Counted from the first letter of the stretch, positions 41,769 to 49,415 are shown. The stretch: 64,000 bases of DNA from Pseudomonas sp. GD04019 (GCF_029837695.1 NZ_JAOEEA010000006.1:186001-250000); one strand, 5' to 3'. The notes: a model not told the origin generated them from the letters alone. Made by a program: numbers and translations.

Positions 41769-42299
41769 ATGAAACTGCTGATTCTCGACCGCGACGGCGT
41801 CATCAATGAAGACTCCGACGCCTATATCAAATCCCTCGCCGAATGGATCCCGATTCCGGGCGCCATCGACGCCATCGCACGCCTGAGCAAGGCCGGCTGG
41901 ACCGTGGCCGTGGCCACCAACCAATCGGGCCTGGCGCGCGGCTACTACGACGACGCCACCCTCGAGTCGATGCACGCGCGCCTGCGCCAGCTGGTAGCGG
42001 AGCAGGGCGGCGAAGTCGGCCTGATCGTGCACTGCCCGCATGGCCCGGATGACGGCTGCAGCTGCCGCAAGCCGAAGCCGGGCATGCTCGAGCAGATCGC
42101 CGCGCACTACGGCACAGAACTGGCAGGCACCTGGTTCGTCGGCGACAGCGCTGGTGACCTCGACGCCGCCCTGGCCGTCCATTGCCAGCCCGTACTGGTA
42201 AAAACCGGCAAGGGCGAACGTACCCTGGCCAAGCCATTGCCAGCGGGAACCCTGATATTCGATGATCTGGCGGCGGTTGCCGATCAGCTTCTTCTCTAG
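41769..42299 (+). CDS. gmhB: D-glycero-beta-D-manno-heptose-1,7-bisphosphate 7-phosphatase
   Basis: 176-residue HAD phosphatase of the ADP-heptose (LPS core) pathway. The nucleophile motif is LILDRDGVINED (Asp7, Asp9), followed by ATNQSGLARGYYDD, the Cys/His zinc cluster CPHGPDDGCSCRKPKPGML and FVGDSAGDLDAALA. It is followed after 14 nt by lptA, and the pair supplies envelope precursors. Confidence 0.95.
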   Translation: MKLLILDRDGVINEDSDAYIKSLAEWIPIPGAIDAIARLSKAGWTVAVATNQSGLARGYYDDATLESMHARLRQLVAEQGGEVGLIVHCPHGPDDGCSCRKPKPGMLEQIAAHYGTELAGTWFVGDSAGDLDAALAVHCQPVLVKTGKGERTLAKPLPAGTLIFDDLAAVADQLLL

Positions 42300-42313
42300 A
42301 GAACGCGAGCCCC

Positions 42314-43087
42314 ATGACGACAGTGCAGGCCATCAGAACCTTCTTCTTCTACCTGCTGCTGTCCTCCAGCTCCTTCTTCTGGTGCATCCTCTGTGTGTTC
42401 GTCGCACCTTTCCTACCGTTCCGGGCGCGTTACCGCTTCGTCATCCAGACCTGGTGCCGCTGCGCTACCTGGCTGGCCAAGGTGGTGGTCGGCATCCGCT
42501 ATGAAGTCCAGGGTCTGGAAAACATCCCGCAGCAGCCCTGCGTGATCCTGGCCAAGCACCAGAGCACCTGGGAAACCTTCTTCCTCTCGGCGCTCTTCGA
42601 GCCGCTGTCGCAGGTGGTCAAGCGCGAGCTGCTGTACGTGCCGTTCTTCGGCTGGGCGATGGCCATGCTCAAACCCATCGCCATCGACCGCAGCAACCCC
42701 AAGGCGGCGCTCAAGCAACTGGCCAAGCAGGGCGCCGAGCGCATCGAGCAGGGCGCCTGGGTGCTGATCTTCCCGGAGGGCACGCGAATCCCGCCGGGCC
42801 AGATCGGCAAGTTCTCCCGCGGCGGCGCCGCCCTGGCGGTGAATGCCGGCCTGCCGGTACTGCCGATCGCGCACAACGCCGGCGAGTTCTGGCCCAAGCA
42901 GGGCTGGGCCAAGTTTCCCGGCACCATCCAGGTGGTGATCGGCCCGCTTATGCACGCCGAAGGGGAAGGTCCGCGTGCCATTGCCGAGATCAACGAGCGC
43001 GCCTTTGCCTGGGTGGCCCAGACCCAGCAGGAGATCAGCGGCGTGGCACCGCAGGTGAGTCCGGAGCAGGCCTCCAGCGTGGCCTGA
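42314..43087 (+). CDS. lptA: 1-acyl-sn-glycerol-3-phosphate acyltransferase
   Basis: 257-residue PlsC-type enzyme making phosphatidic acid. The N-terminal membrane segment (FFFYLLLSSSSFFWCILCVF) precedes the catalytic motif LAKHQSTWETFF (HX4E instead of the usual HX4D) and the substrate motif IFPEGTRIPPG. It corresponds to the lptA acyltransferase next to gmhB in P. aeruginosa (not the LPS-transport LptA). In P. aeruginosa, as I remember it, gyrB follows directly; here a six-gene operon intervenes. Confidence 0.9.
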   Translation: MTTVQAIRTFFFYLLLSSSSFFWCILCVFVAPFLPFRARYRFVIQTWCRCATWLAKVVVGIRYEVQGLENIPQQPCVILAKHQSTWETFFLSALFEPLSQVVKRELLYVPFFGWAMAMLKPIAIDRSNPKAALKQLAKQGAERIEQGAWVLIFPEGTRIPPGQIGKFSRGGAALAVNAGLPVLPIAHNAGEFWPKQGWAKFPGTIQVVIGPLMHAEGEGPRAIAEINERAFAWVAQTQQEISGVAPQVSPEQASSVA

Positions 43088-43094
43088 GGCCATC

Positions 43095-43103
43095 TGTGGA
43101 TAA
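43095..43103 (-). promoter_or_regulatory. Isolated perfect DnaA box
   Basis: TGTGGATAA, the exact reverse complement of TTATCCACA, lies just past the lptA stop and 12 kb from the main origin. The remainder of the 231-bp gap to 43318 shows no gene; it must contain the promoter of the operon at 43319, but no clear sigma-70 motif stands out. Confidence 0.6.
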
Positions 43104-43318
43104 GCTGTGCAAGAAATACCGGCGCAGTGCCATTACAGCGTCTAACCAACTGATCTGCATGGATATTATTATCGATGGAGCAATTCCTCGGCGGGGCATA
43201 AGTTTTTCGGCCCACCTGTCTTGGGGAATTCGGGAATGCCGCACAGTCTTGCCGGAACGGGCCTGAGCCAAAGCGGTTAAGCTAGGTCACCTGCAGTCGT
43301 GAAAGGGAATTTCGCTCC

Positions 43319-43942
43319 ATGCCATCCATCTACCAGCTCAAGCCACGCTTCCAGAATCTGCTGCGCCCAGGCGTCACCCGCCTGCATGCCCGCGGCGTCA
43401 CCGCCAACCAGGTGACCCTGACCGCAGCGCTGGTCTCGGTGCTGCTCGGCGCGCTGCTGGCCTGGCTACCGCATTACACCTGGCTGTTCGCCCTGATCCC
43501 GCTGTGGATGCTGCTGCGCATGGCGCTCAACGCCGTGGACGGCATGCTGGCCCGCGAATTCGGCCAGCAATCCAAGCTCGGCGCCTACCTCAACGAACTG
43601 AGCGATGTGGTCGCCGACAGCGCCCTGTACCTGCCTTTCGCTCTGCTGGTCGGGGTCTCACCGACCCTGGTGGTGCTGGTGGTGGTGCTGGCAGTGATCA
43701 GTGAATACGCCGGCGTGCTCGGCCCGATGGTCGGTGCCTCGCGCCGCTACGACGGCCCCATGGGCAAGAGCGATCGCGCCTTCTGCTTCGGTGTGCTCGG
43801 CGCCGGTGTGGCGTCCGGCCTGTTGCCGGCGTCTTGGATAAACGGGCTGCTGGCAGTGCTTCTGCTGTTGCTGCTGGTGACCCTGGTCAACCGTGTGCGC
43901 CAAGGCCTGGCCGAGGTGGCGCAACCCTCTCAATCGGAATAG
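43319..43942 (+). CDS. ynbA: CDP-alcohol phosphatidyltransferase (YnbA-like)
   Basis: 207-residue integral membrane enzyme. The CDP-alcohol phosphotransferase signature is visible as D74-G75-x2-A78-R79-x8-G88-x3-N92-x3-D96-x3-D100, so the Asp-x3-Asp pair is shifted by one helical turn and Asn occupies the usual third-Asp position. Hydrophobic helices follow (LVVLVVVLAVISEYAGVL; LLAVLLLLLLVTLV). It should exchange CMP of a CDP-lipid for an alcohol to form a phospholipid; the alcohol is unknown. First gene of a six-gene operon that includes a CDP-diacylglycerol synthase (48134-49066). ATG 43319 follows AAGGGA. Confidence 0.82.
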   Translation: MPSIYQLKPRFQNLLRPGVTRLHARGVTANQVTLTAALVSVLLGALLAWLPHYTWLFALIPLWMLLRMALNAVDGMLAREFGQQSKLGAYLNELSDVVADSALYLPFALLVGVSPTLVVLVVVLAVISEYAGVLGPMVGASRRYDGPMGKSDRAFCFGVLGAGVASGLLPASWINGLLAVLLLLLLVTLVNRVRQGLAEVAQPSQSE

Positions 43943-43952
43943 GGACATTTCG

Positions 43953-45707
43953 ATGCTTGAAGCCCAGAACCATATCTTCACTACTCATGACGGCGTAGAG
44001 CTGCTCTATCGCCACTGGCCGGCCACTACGCCTGCGGCCGCCCCGCGCAAGGCGGTGGTGATGTTCCACCGCGGCCACGAGCATGGCGGTCGCATGGCCC
44101 ACCTGCCGGGCGAACTGGATCTGCCCGACTACGACTTCTTCGCCTGGGATGCCCGCGGCCATGGCTTGTCGCCTGGAGCCCGTGGTGACAGCCCGAGCTT
44201 CGCCACCAGCGTGCGCGACGTGCAGACCTTTATCGAGCACATCGCCGCCACCCACTCCATCGCCCAGCAGGACATGGCTGTGCTGGCACAGAGCGTCGGC
44301 GCCGTGGTGGTGTCGACCTGGGCCCACGACTACGCGCCGCAGATCCGCTGCCTGGTGCTCGCCTCGCCGGCCTTCAAGGTCAAGCTCTACGTGCCCTTCG
44401 CCCGCCCCGGCCTCAAGCTGCTGCGCGCCTGGCGCGGCAATTTCTTCGTCAACAGCTACGTCAAGGCACGCTTCCTCAGCCACGATCCCGAGCGCATCGC
44501 CTCGTTCGAGAACGACACACTGATCACCCGGCCGATTTCGGTAAACATGCTGCTGGGTCTCTACGATGCCGCCGACCGCGTTGTAGCCGATGCCCAAGCG
44601 ATCCAGATTCCGACCCAGCTGCTGATCTCCGGCGCCGACTTCGTGGTGCACCGTAAACCCCAGGAGCAGTTCTTCGAGCGTCTGGGCAGCCTGCGCAAGG
44701 AGAAGCACATCCTTCCCGGCTTCTTCCACGACACCCTCGGCGAGCGCGACCGCGCCCATGCCCTGAGCCGCGCGCGGCGCTTTATTCTGCGCAGTTTCGA
44801 GGAGCCACTATGTCGTCCCTCGCTGCTGGATGCCGATCGCCTCGGCGCTACCTGCGCCGAAGCCGAGGAACTGGCCGCACCGCTGCCGAAAAACTCCCTG
44901 GGCGACCTGTACTGGCGCGCCACCCGCGCCGGCCTGAAGCTCGGCAGCGGCCTGTCCGACGGGGTGAAGCTGGGTTTCGACACCGGCTTCGATTCCGGCA
45001 GCACCCTGGACTATGTCTACCGCAACCAGCCTGCGGGCAAGTCAGCGCTAGGCCGGTTGATCGACCAGAACTACCTGAACTCCATCGGCTGGCGCGGCAT
45101 CCGCCAGCGCAAGGCGCACGCCGAGGAACTGCTGCGCCTGGCCATGGGCAAGCTGCGCGAGGCGGGCAAAGACGTGCGCATCGTCGATATCGCCGCCGGC
45201 CACGGTCGCTACATTCTCGAATCGCTGGAGGGCATGGAGCACAAGCCGGACTCGATCCTGCTGCGCGATTACAGCGATATCAACGTGCGCGACGGTAGCG
45301 CATTGATCGAGCAGAAAGGCCTGGGCGAGATCGCCCGCTTCGTCAAAGGCGACGCCTTCGACAAGATGGATCTGGCCGTGCTCGATCCCAAGCCGACGCT
45401 GGCCGTGGTCTCCGGCCTCTATGAACTGTTCGGCAGCAACCAGATGGTCGGCGACTCGCTGGCCGGGCTGGCGGCGGCGGTCGAGGAGGGCGGCTACCTG
45501 ATCTACACCGGTCAGCCCTGGCACCCGCAACTGGAGCTGATTGCCCGCGCCCTGACCAGCCACCGCGAAGGCCAGCCCTGGGTCATGCGCCGCCGCAGCC
45601 AGGCGGAAATGGATCAGCTGGTCGCCGCCGCCGGCTTCCGCAAGCTGGAGCAGCGCATCGATGAGTGGGGCATCTTTAGCGTGTCCCTGGCGCAGCGGGT
45701 GTCCTGA
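43953..45707 (+). CDS. ynbC: Bifunctional alpha/beta-hydrolase and SAM methyltransferase (YnbC-like)
   Basis: 584-residue fusion. The N-terminal alpha/beta hydrolase (about 1-280, monoglyceride-lipase-like) has VVMFHRGHEHGGR, WDARGHG and a nucleophile elbow A-Q-S114-V-G (first Gly replaced by Ala), with probable Asp229 (SGADFVVH) and His259 (GFFHDTLGE). After a linker, the C-terminal class I methyltransferase (about 375-584) has motif I VDIAAGHGRY (411-420) and LLRDYSDINVRDG. No signal peptide or membrane segment is visible, so it is probably cytoplasmic and membrane-associated. The gap to ynbA is 10 nt and its stop overlaps the next start (TGATG). The substrate is probably the lipid made by the operon, by inference only. 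Confidence 0.82.
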   Translation: MLEAQNHIFTTHDGVELLYRHWPATTPAAAPRKAVVMFHRGHEHGGRMAHLPGELDLPDYDFFAWDARGHGLSPGARGDSPSFATSVRDVQTFIEHIAATHSIAQQDMAVLAQSVGAVVVSTWAHDYAPQIRCLVLASPAFKVKLYVPFARPGLKLLRAWRGNFFVNSYVKARFLSHDPERIASFENDTLITRPISVNMLLGLYDAADRVVADAQAIQIPTQLLISGADFVVHRKPQEQFFERLGSLRKEKHILPGFFHDTLGERDRAHALSRARRFILRSFEEPLCRPSLLDADRLGATCAEAEELAAPLPKNSLGDLYWRATRAGLKLGSGLSDGVKLGFDTGFDSGSTLDYVYRNQPAGKSALGRLIDQNYLNSIGWRGIRQRKAHAEELLRLAMGKLREAGKDVRIVDIAAGHGRYILESLEGMEHKPDSILLRDYSDINVRDGSALIEQKGLGEIARFVKGDAFDKMDLAVLDPKPTLAVVSGLYELFGSNQMVGDSLAGLAAAVEEGGYLIYTGQPWHPQLELIARALTSHREGQPWVMRRRSQAEMDQLVAAAGFRKLEQRIDEWGIFSVSLAQRVS

Positions 45708-47050
45708 TGGACGCCCCCGCCACCCACGAAAGCGGGCTATGGAAACGCGGGGTGCTCTGGCTGTTGCTGCTGGCCCCGCTGTTCTTCGCCAGCTACGGCT
45801 TCGCCAACTGGCTCACCGCCCAGCGTGACGATGTCGGCAGCCTGGTATTCGCCTGGGAACGAGCGACGCCGCTGTGGGCCTGGACCATCGTGCCCTACTG
45901 GTCGATCGACCTGCTCTACGGCCTGTCCTTCCTGCTCCCGGCCACACGCCGGGAAATGGACCGGCATGCCCTGCGCCTGCTCAGCACCCAGCTGATCTGC
46001 GTCGCCTGCTTCCTGCTCTGGCCACTGCGCTTCACCTTCGAACGTCCGGAGCTGAGCGGCTTTTTCGGCTGGATGTTCGATGTGCTGATGGGCTTCGACA
46101 AGCCGTTCAACCAGGCGCCTTCGCTGCATATCGCGCTGCTAGTGGTGATCTGGATGATGTTCGCCCGACATACCCGTGGTCCGCTGCTGCGCGGCCTGCT
46201 GCATGGCTGGAAGGCGCTGATCGGTCTATCGGTGCTGACCACCTGGCAGCACCACTTCATCGACGTGCCCACCGGCGCCCTGGCCGGCTGGCTGTGCGTA
46301 TGGCTGTGGCCGATAGAAGGCCGCAGTCCGCTGCAGAGCCTGCGCCTGGCCCGCGAGCCACAACGTTGGCGTCTGGCCCTGCGTTATGGATTGGGCAGCG
46401 CCATCTGCGCCGCCCTGGCGGTCAATCTCGGCGGTGCCTGGTTGTGGCTGTTGTGGCCCTGCACCGCGCTGCTGCTGGTCGCGCTGAACTATGCGTTGTT
46501 CGGCGCGGCCGGGTTCCAGAAGCGCGCCGACGGCTCGCTCGGCTCCGCCAGTACCTGGCTATTGGCGCCCTATCTGCTCGGTGCCTGGATCAACTCGCGG
46601 CTGTGGACGCGCAAGCATCCACAACCGGATCAGGTAGTCGAGGGCATCTGGCTAGGCCGGGTACCGACCTCAGAGGAAGCTGCGCCCTTCGCCTCCGTGC
46701 TGGACCTCAGTGCCGAACTGCCGATCCGCCTGCCCGGCAAGATCTACCGTAACCTGCCGCTGCTGGATCTGGTGGCCCCCGACACCGAAGCCTGTCGCCA
46801 GGGCGCCGAGCTGATCGAGCAGTTGCACCGGCAGGGCCAGCTATTGGTCTGCTGCGCCCTGGGTTATTCACGCAGCGCCACGCTGGTGGCCGCCTGGCTG
46901 CTGCAGAGCGGGCGTGCTAGCAGCGTCGAGCAAGCCATCGAGCTGATCCTCGCCGCTCGTCCGCAGATCGTACTCGGCGAGCCTCAGCGCCTGGCACTGC
47001 AGGGCCTGCTACAACCGGCCGCTAGTCTGGAGGTGGCGCATGGCGTCTGA
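45707..47050 (+). CDS. ynbD: PAP2-like membrane phosphatase fused to a dual-specificity phosphatase domain (YnbD-like)
   Basis: 447-residue polytopic protein. The N-terminal membrane part (about 15-265, some seven hydrophobic segments) carries PAP2 motifs: PSLH (138-141) and HHFID (182-186) within TTWQHHFIDVPTGALAG. The cytosolic C-terminal third is a cysteine phosphatase with CX5R motif C383-ALGYS-R389. Either domain could dephosphorylate a lipid phosphate; PTP-type PGP phosphatases are a precedent. It is coupled to ynbC upstream and overlaps the next gene by 11 nt. Confidence 0.82.
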   Translation: MDAPATHESGLWKRGVLWLLLLAPLFFASYGFANWLTAQRDDVGSLVFAWERATPLWAWTIVPYWSIDLLYGLSFLLPATRREMDRHALRLLSTQLICVACFLLWPLRFTFERPELSGFFGWMFDVLMGFDKPFNQAPSLHIALLVVIWMMFARHTRGPLLRGLLHGWKALIGLSVLTTWQHHFIDVPTGALAGWLCVWLWPIEGRSPLQSLRLAREPQRWRLALRYGLGSAICAALAVNLGGAWLWLLWPCTALLLVALNYALFGAAGFQKRADGSLGSASTWLLAPYLLGAWINSRLWTRKHPQPDQVVEGIWLGRVPTSEEAAPFASVLDLSAELPIRLPGKIYRNLPLLDLVAPDTEACRQGAELIEQLHRQGQLLVCCALGYSRSATLVAAWLLQSGRASSVEQAIELILAARPQIVLGEPQRLALQGLLQPAASLEVAHGV

Positions 47051-47495
47051 GATGCAACTCGCGCTGGTCTCCAGCCTGCTGCGCCGTGGTCGCGGACTGG
47101 ATCTGCTGTCCGGCGCCATCACCCTGCTCGCACTGGCCTATGGCCTGGCGCCGCTATTGGGCATCGCCTACAGCCCTGCCGCCACCATCATCTGCAGCCT
47201 GCTGGTGATGTTCGGTCTGGCCCAGAAGTACTGGGCGCTGCGCGTGGCGCTGGACGCCGATCTATTCACCCACTTGGCCGGTTACGTTCCACTCCTGCAG
47301 GAATGTACCGGCGAACTGGACCAGGCGCTGCTGCAGCTCGGCCTGCAGAAGAGTACCGCTGTTTCACGTGGCTGGGACGACCGCTGCCGCGGCGCTCTAC
47401 GCCTGCTGCGCCTACAGGCCGCCTGGCTGATCGCGCAACTACTGCTCGCCCTGGCCACCATTCTCGCCATGCCCTGGCTTTCCCTGGCTGGATAA
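47040..47495 (+). CDS. Small membrane protein of the ynb-like operon
   Basis: 151-residue protein of unknown family with hydrophobic segments at about 20-40 (LLSGAITLLALAYGLAPLLG), 45-62 (AATIICSLLVMFGLAQKYW) and 128-148 (AWLIAQLLLALATILAMPWL). A soluble stretch between the second and third contains Arg- and Asp-rich RGWDDRCRGALRLLRLQ. It starts inside the end of ynbD (11-nt overlap), so it is translationally coupled and surely part of the operon. I do not recognise it; it could be a scaffold or accessory subunit. Confidence 0.7.
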   Translation: MASEMQLALVSSLLRRGRGLDLLSGAITLLALAYGLAPLLGIAYSPAATIICSLLVMFGLAQKYWALRVALDADLFTHLAGYVPLLQECTGELDQALLQLGLQKSTAVSRGWDDRCRGALRLLRLQAAWLIAQLLLALATILAMPWLSLAG

Positions 47496-47508
47496 AGGAG
47501 TCATATCC

Positions 47509-48132
47509 ATGCTCGCTTCGATCACCGCCTTCGCCATCACCTCGGCAGCTCGTCTGCTGACCGGTGCACGCGCCCTCTGGCTGGGCTGCACCGCCCAACC
47601 GGTGCAGCGGCTGTACTACGCCAACCACAGCAGCCACGGCGACTTCGTGCTGCTCTGGGCCTCGTTGCCGCCGGAGCTGCGTCGGCGTACCCGTCCGGTG
47701 GCCGGCTCCGACTACTGGATGAATGGCGACCTGCGCCGCTTCCTGATCCGCGATGTGTTCAACGGCGTGCTGGTCGACCGCGACCGCAGCGATCCGAATG
47801 CTAACCCGCTGCAGCCAATGCTCGATGCGCTGGAGCAGGGCGACTCGCTGATCATCTTCCCCGAGGGCACCCGCAACCTCACCGACGAACAGCTGCTGCC
47901 GTTCAAGAGCGGCCTGTTCCACCTGGCCCAGGCACGCCCCGAGGTGGAGTTGGTCCCGGTGTGGATTGCCAACCTCAACCGAGTGATGCCCAAAGGCAGG
48001 GCGCTGCCATTACCGCTGCTCTGCACTCTGAGCTTCGGCGCACCACTGGAACGCCTGGAGGGGGAGGACAAGACCGCCTTCCTCGAACGCGCACGCAACG
48101 CCCTGCTGGCCCTGGCTCCGGAGATCGTCTGA
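47509..48132 (+). CDS. Lysophospholipid / 1-acylglycerol-3-phosphate acyltransferase
   Basis: 207-residue PlsC-family protein with the catalytic motif YANHSSHGDFVLL (HX4D intact, about residue 40) and FPEGTRNLTDEQ (about 118). It is shorter than the housekeeping lptA protein (257 aa) and has only a weak N-terminal hydrophobic segment. It probably supplies the operon's own phosphatidic acid. It starts 13 nt after the small membrane protein gene; the following ynbB start is 1 nt after its stop. Confidence 0.82.
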   Translation: MLASITAFAITSAARLLTGARALWLGCTAQPVQRLYYANHSSHGDFVLLWASLPPELRRRTRPVAGSDYWMNGDLRRFLIRDVFNGVLVDRDRSDPNANPLQPMLDALEQGDSLIIFPEGTRNLTDEQLLPFKSGLFHLAQARPEVELVPVWIANLNRVMPKGRALPLPLLCTLSFGAPLERLEGEDKTAFLERARNALLALAPEIV

Positions 48133-48133
48133 C

Positions 48134-49066
48134 ATGGATCGCAATACCATCCTGCTGTTCGCCGGCATCGGCGCCGTCCTGCTGCTGGCTACCCTGATCG
48201 CCCGCTACCTGCGCCACCGTGCCGGCGATGGGCCCAACGCGGTGATCGACAATCTCAATGCACGTATCGATGCCTGGTGGGCCATGGTGCTGGTGATCGG
48301 CATCGCCTTCCTGTTCGGCAACAACGGCGTGATCCTGCTGTTCTACTTCGTGTCCTTCTATGCCCTGCGCGAGTTCCTCACCCTGACGCCGACCCGGCGC
48401 AGCGACTACCCGGCGCTGGTAGCGGCCTTCTACTTCGCGTTGCCGATGCAGTACCTGCTGATCGCCCTGGACTGGTACGGCCTGTTCGCCATCTTCATCC
48501 CGGTCTACCTGTTCCTGCTGCTGCCGATCCTCGCCTCGCTGGCCGGCGATACCACGCGCTTCCTCGAGCGCGCCTCGGAAGTGCAGTGGGGGATGATGAT
48601 CGCGGTGTACTGCGTGTCCGCCGTACCGGCGCTGCTGACCTTGGATATTCCCGGCTACGAAGGGCGCAACCTGCTGTTGATCGCCTGGCTGATCATCGTC
48701 GTGCAGCTGTCGGATGTGCTGCAGTACGTCTGCGGCAAGCTGGCCGGCAAGCGCAAGATCGCGCCCAAGCTGTCGCCGTCGAAGACCGTAGAAGGTTTCG
48801 TTGGTGGCGTGGCCCTGGCCAGCCTGGTCGGCGCATCGCTGTTCTGGATCACCCCGTTCAGCTTCTGGCAGGCCGCGCTGATGGCCCTGACCGTCAACCT
48901 GCTGGGCTTCGCCGGGGGCCTGGTGATGTCGGCGATCAAACGCGACCGTGGGGTGAAGGACTGGGGCCATATGATCGAGGGCCACGGCGGCATGCTCGAC
49001 CGTATGGACTCGGTGTGCTTCGCCGCGCCGATCTTCTTCCACTTCGTGCGTTACTGGTGGGCCTGA
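48134..49066 (+). CDS. ynbB: Phosphatidate cytidylyltransferase (CDP-DAG synthase, YnbB-like)
   Basis: 310-residue polytopic CdsA-family enzyme making CDP-diacylglycerol from phosphatidic acid and CTP. The C-terminal signature is complete: KRDRGVKDWGHMIEGHGG followed by MLDRMD (about 268-292). LSPSKTVEGFVGGV is also typical. About eight hydrophobic segments are present. It is the last gene of the operon and presumably a second CdsA-type enzyme, since the housekeeping cdsA of Pseudomonas lies elsewhere. It feeds the CDP-alcohol transferase at 43319. Confidence 0.88.
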   Translation: MDRNTILLFAGIGAVLLLATLIARYLRHRAGDGPNAVIDNLNARIDAWWAMVLVIGIAFLFGNNGVILLFYFVSFYALREFLTLTPTRRSDYPALVAAFYFALPMQYLLIALDWYGLFAIFIPVYLFLLLPILASLAGDTTRFLERASEVQWGMMIAVYCVSAVPALLTLDIPGYEGRNLLLIAWLIIVVQLSDVLQYVCGKLAGKRKIAPKLSPSKTVEGFVGGVALASLVGASLFWITPFSFWQAALMALTVNLLGFAGGLVMSAIKRDRGVKDWGHMIEGHGGMLDRMDSVCFAAPIFFHFVRYWWA

Positions 49067-49090
49067 GCCCACCTTTGCGCAGGCAACAAG

Positions 49091-49111
49091 AAATGGCCTG
49101 GAGCCATTTTT
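49091..49111 (+). terminator. Terminator of the ynb-like operon
   Basis: AAATGGC (49091-49097) pairs with GCCATTT (49103-49109) across a 5-nt loop, ending in five T, 24 nt past the ynbB stop. Confidence 0.6.
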
Positions 49112-49168
49112 GATGTCGCCTACGGCGACGGCCCGCAGGGTTGCCGCCATGAATGGCAAGCAACAAAA

Positions 49169-49186
49169 AACCCGCCGAGGCGGGTT
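49169..49186. terminator. Bidirectional terminator-like hairpin
   Basis: AACCCGCC/GGCGGGTT stem with A-rich left and T-rich right flanks. Possible second terminator of the ynb-like operon, or of minus-strand read-through from gyrB. Confidence 0.65.
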
Positions 49187-49189
49187 CTT

Positions 49190-49396
49190 TATGACCTTCC
49201 GACATCCTGTCGTTTGCCATCCTGGCGCGGTCTGTCTTCCTTGACCCGGGACATCCAGTTCCCGGCAGGTGTATGTAGATTAGTCAGGCGAGCCGAATGA
49301 CAACAGAGCTGCCTTCCACCTCATCGTGTAAGCCATTGGCTATTCGGCTCGCAGCAGGAATCTAAACAAAACCCCGGCACTCAGGCCGGGGTTTTG
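49190..49396 (+). ncRNA. Possible small RNA region with long inverted repeat (low confidence)
   Basis: No ORF is supported in this part of the ynbB-gyrB gap. It contains a perfect 11-bp inverted repeat (GCGAGCCGAAT at 49288-49298, ATTCGGCTCGC at 49342-49352) and ends in a strong terminator hairpin with T-tract (49368-49395) on the plus strand, the layout of a Hfq-type sRNA. The terminator equally serves gyrB on the minus strand, which is the simpler explanation. Confidence 0.3.
49368..49395. terminator. Bidirectional terminator downstream of gyrB
   Basis: AAAACCCCGGC (49368-49378) pairs with GCCGGGGTTTT (49385-49395) across ACTCAG. It works for gyrB on the minus strand and for any plus-strand transcript. 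Confidence 0.88.
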
Positions 49397-49415
49397 ATTT
49401 GCAGCGACTTCGCTA

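Noticed and set aside
39647..41806. 719-codon open frame on the minus strand opposite glyS
   Set aside because: Antisense shadow of glyS; composition is Gly/Leu/Val/His-rich with no domain motif.
47360..47375. parS-like sequence GTTTCACGTGGCTG
   Set aside because: Several mismatches in the right half-site compared with the two perfect parS copies; it lies within the small membrane protein gene and is probably chance.
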